Of a DNA stretch of 64,000 nt, positions 61,105 through 64,000 are shown one piece after another. The notes beneath the pieces were generated by a model. The model ran no database searches. It was not told the origin of the DNA and was given only the letters and a program-made list of their open reading frames with translations. Origin of the DNA: Tamarix chinensis (taxonomy: Eukaryota; Streptophyta; Magnoliopsida; Caryophyllales; Tamaricaceae); assembly GCA_030549775.1 (NCBI GenBank), contig CM060180.1, positions 83,788,172 to 83,852,171 of the forward strand, given 5' to 3'. Numbering within the stretch: position 1 is the stretch's first letter; the number at the start of each line of letters is the position of its first letter. The position numbers and the translations under genes were made by a program.

Positions 61105-61500
61105 ACCCCACTATTATAGCCGGTGGACTGGAAGTAAACACACAGGGCAGAACGCACCTGACCACTATTTTTTATCAGTGGACTGGTCTGGTCCCGACTC
61201 ACATGGTGTTCCACTATAAGTGATTAGTATTTTTTCATAATCTTATTCACATACATAACTGATTTTATTGAGCTCGGGACCCCCACTATTATTGCCGATG
61301 GACAGAAATACATATAACTCATCATCTAGGGCACAACGCTCCTGGCCACTATTATAACCGGTGGACCAAGATATATAAAGAATCATCATCCAGGGCACAA
61401 CGCTCCTGACCACTATTATAACCGGTGGACCGGGATATATAAGAATCATCATCCAGGGCACAACGCTCCTGGACACTATTATAACCGGTGGACCGGTACT
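61105..61500 (-). repeat. Tandem box arrays of the right-hand LTR
   Basis: Block one (61105-61190) and block two (61283-61500). Units read CACTATTATAACCGGTGGAC with GGGCACAACGCTCCTG between them. Confidence 0.85.
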
Positions 61501-62149
61501 TAATATCATAATCATTTGGGCCCGGCTCATTAATATTCCACTTTCAATTATAGTATCTTTCCTTTCTTTAATTAGCACATCAATCATATTTATTTGCCTC
61601 AAACGGGAGATCAATAACCTGGGACACAAAGGTACACCGGTCATACTGGTGCATATCAGATACTCAGTACCCTTCAACCACGAACCCAAGGACACAAAGG
61701 TACCCTGGTCGTACTGGTGCATAAAGCTGACTCAGTACCCTACCTACAAGGACACCTAATCCATAAGTATGCATACCCCCTAAATAGGTCCGTAGAGCTA
61801 GAAAGAGTAAGATATAGGGCCTGGCTGGGGCACAAAGGCACACCAGAAAATACCAGAATAATCGTGGACTAAACCACGTCCTTAGGGTAGCGACCCCTAA
61901 GGAGTCACCATTCCTGATCTCGAGGTCTTTCACTTTAAGTAATAGTGTCTTAATTAAGGTGATCACGAAAGCACGATAATCCGATACTTATTCATTTTCA
62001 ATCGTTCTAATATCATCACTCGTTTCTTATTCAGATGTTTATCCAGGGTATCATAGAGAAATCGTTAAGGCCAGACTAATTATCAAGTACTCTTACTTGG
62101 CTAATCAACATTATTTGAATCATATTATAGTGTTCCACAATCTCAAAGG

Positions 62150-63450
62150 CGTGTTAGGTAGAAACTACTCATTTGCCCTTTACCTATAGAATTGTTAAAT
62201 ATCCATTCCTTCCTCGCCAAATTACCATATTACCCTTTGGGGTTACATAATTACCAAATTACCCCTTATACGGTTTAGGTTACCAAATTATCCCCTACAC
62301 TTTTTAAATCACCATTCACTCATAATTGCTACACTTATCATATTTCCCATTTGGGTGGTTAGATTACCAAATCGCTCTTCTCCTTTGTTATAATTACTAA
62401 ATTGCCCTTGAGTTGGATAAATTACTAAACTACCCTCCTTCATTATCATGATTACTATTTTGCCCCTTTAGTTGGTTAAATAATTATCACTTTACCCTTT
62501 AATCGGCTAAATTACCAAATTGCCCCTTCAGTTGGATAAATTACCAAATTGCCCTTCTCCTTTATCATAATTACCATTTTACCCCTCTCAATTATTTTAA
62601 TTGCCATTCACTCTTTTTAATTATCATAAATCCCAAATTACCCTTCTTCATAATTACCAATACTAATTTACCCTTCTTCATAATTATAATTATTAATTTA
62701 CCCTTCTCCATATTTATAATTACTATATTACCCTTCTCCATATTAATAATTACTATAATGCCCTTTAATTGGTTAATTTACCAAATTACCCTTCTCTAGT
62801 ATCATACTTATCCAATTTCCCTTCTACAATCATAATTTAATTACTAAATTATCTTTCATCGTTATCATAATTACCAAGTTACCCATATTCCCAAGTTTAC
62901 CATAAATATCCTCTTAACTTCAAAATTACCATTTTACCCCTTACTTTCAAATTACCATAATATCCTTTTATTTACAAAATTACCACAATACCCTTTTATT
63001 TATAAAATTACCATAACACTCCTTTTACTTTACAAATTACTATTTTACCCTTTCACATCCAAAATTACCATCTTTGTCTTTCCTTACATAATTACCACTT
63101 TGCCCTTCTTTTCCAAATTACCATATTACCCCTTACTTATAAATTACATTTTCGCCATTCACTTATACAATTACCATATTACCATTTACTTATGAAATGA
63201 CTATTTTGCCCCTCTACCTCCAAAATTACCATATTAACCCTTTTACTTACAAAATTACCATAATGCCCTCATTCATCCAAAATTACTATTTTACCCCTAC
63301 TTCCAAAATTACCATTCTTACCACTTACTTATAAAATTATCATTTGGCCATTTAATCATAAAATTACCATATTATTCTTTTATCTCAAAAATTACCGAAA
63401 TACCCTTTTCACTTATAAAATTTCCATTCAACCCCTCTATTCACCATTTT
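62150..63450 (-). repeat. Degenerate minisatellite AAATTACCATATTACCCTTT
   Basis: About sixty loose units of roughly 20-25 bases combining AAATTACCA, TATTACCC or ATTTGCCC and a C/T-rich end (CTTCTCC, CCTTTA). It occupies the slot where other copies carry the GGGAGAAT or GGTGGTATTA minisatellites. Confidence 0.85.
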
Positions 63451-64000
63451 TATGAATTTACTAACACTACATAAAATAATGATATTAGTACTTCATTCTT
63501 ATCATCTAAGTCCACCAACGTGTCATTATTCAACATAATACTCATTTGCAACTACCTACATTAGGTCACATACTTCATAAGCAAAATTACTAAAATACCC
63601 TTAGACAATAATATTACTCATGCATTAGCAACATAATACATCATAAACAAGCATTTAACATCTCCATCAATAATCAAACTCCTCCCTTAATTAACATACC
63701 TACATATGGCACAAAAGTTATCATGCTTTGCCTTTTTTTATCAAACAAAATAAGAAACCATATACATATCATGCTAAGCACACCAAACATGCATAAAATC
63801 ATACTAAACCCTTAATGTGCTAGCATACGTTTTTCCATATATTTAAGGGAGGATTAACGGTTACCTTAATCCCGCAAAATATCAAATCTTACCAAGAATA
63901 ATTAGCAACTCAACACCTAAAAATAATATCCATCATATTTATGTTAGAAATAAGAATCCAAGCATAAAACTTTATAAACATTTAATTAATAAAACACTTA
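63451..64000 (-). other. Continuation of the right-hand LTR, no gene
   Basis: AT-rich sequence with CATGCATAA and ACATAATA words. The slot matches the region between minisatellite and conserved box in the 42062-46767 copy. No gene seen. Confidence 0.5.

Larger units (their letters stand above)
60436..64000 (-). mobile_element. Inverted giant-family LTR, running off the window
   Basis: The left edge is TATAATACCCCCAAAATTC, a decayed 3' end. Inward come the hairpin (60535-60580), a TTACTCAGTA-like segment in inverse form (60870-60840), box arrays (61105-61500), then a leader-like repeat with GGACACAAAGGTA (61620-61860), and a long AATTACCA minisatellite (62150-63450). The rest lies outside the window. 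Confidence 0.8.

Overview
The window looks like repeat-dominated nuclear DNA from a large-genome flowering plant. It has spliced plant-type genes, AT-rich spacer, and nested LTR retrotransposons, a LINE and hAT DNA transposons. No tRNA, rRNA, operon or CRISPR structure was seen. Most open frames are relics of mobile elements or low-complexity shadows.

Host genes: on the minus strand, three exons (23800-23663, 21262-21224, 18635-18498) join in frame into a complete RWD domain of an RNF25-like protein. The RING exons were not found. Its introns hold a hAT derivative, diverged direct repeats and probably much of the older mobile DNA to the left. On the plus strand, a three-exon CCG-binding-protein-1-like gene (10717-11635) sits inside a terminal-repeat element that itself sits inside a hAT element, so it looks like a captured gene copy. 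A weaker candidate is a secreted glycine-rich protein gene split across 33070-36260.

Mobile DNA, left to right: the 3' part of a giant LTR (1-1925); a 3068-3284 MITE-like repeat; a minus-strand Copia pol relic (7253-9130); the nested hAT plus gene-capture element (9351-11939, target duplication CTCTCGGT); a 5'-truncated L1 LINE (12861-15504, 15-base target duplication); a short hAT derivative (19076-19786); an intact solo LTR (27808-32984, duplication CCTAT); a BED-finger hAT transposase pseudogene (33556-35516); LTR fragments (36480-37275, 38534-39518); a solo LTR (39519-48846, duplication CTAAT) split by an inverted copy (42062-46767); a further LTR fragment (49073-50100); a Sire-like Copia element (about 50105-59745) split by a solo LTR (54104-58505, duplication ATGGC) and cut off by another LTR fragment (59746-60435), which is itself interrupted by an inverted LTR running off the window (60436-64000).

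The dominant theme is one family of 4.4-5.2 kb LTR-like units with TG...CA ends resembling TGTAACACCCC. None in the window has an internal coding region. The copies share an architecture: an AT-rich 5' end, a pyrimidine-rich tract, a TATA box, a trinucleotide-rich stretch, a conserved box with a GGAGC/GCTCC palindrome and splice-donor-like sequence, a minisatellite that differs between copies, a tandem array of about 54-base boxes, and a hairpin about 100-150 bases from the 3' end. The hairpin persists even where its sequence has been replaced. It is the best candidate here for an undescribed functional element.
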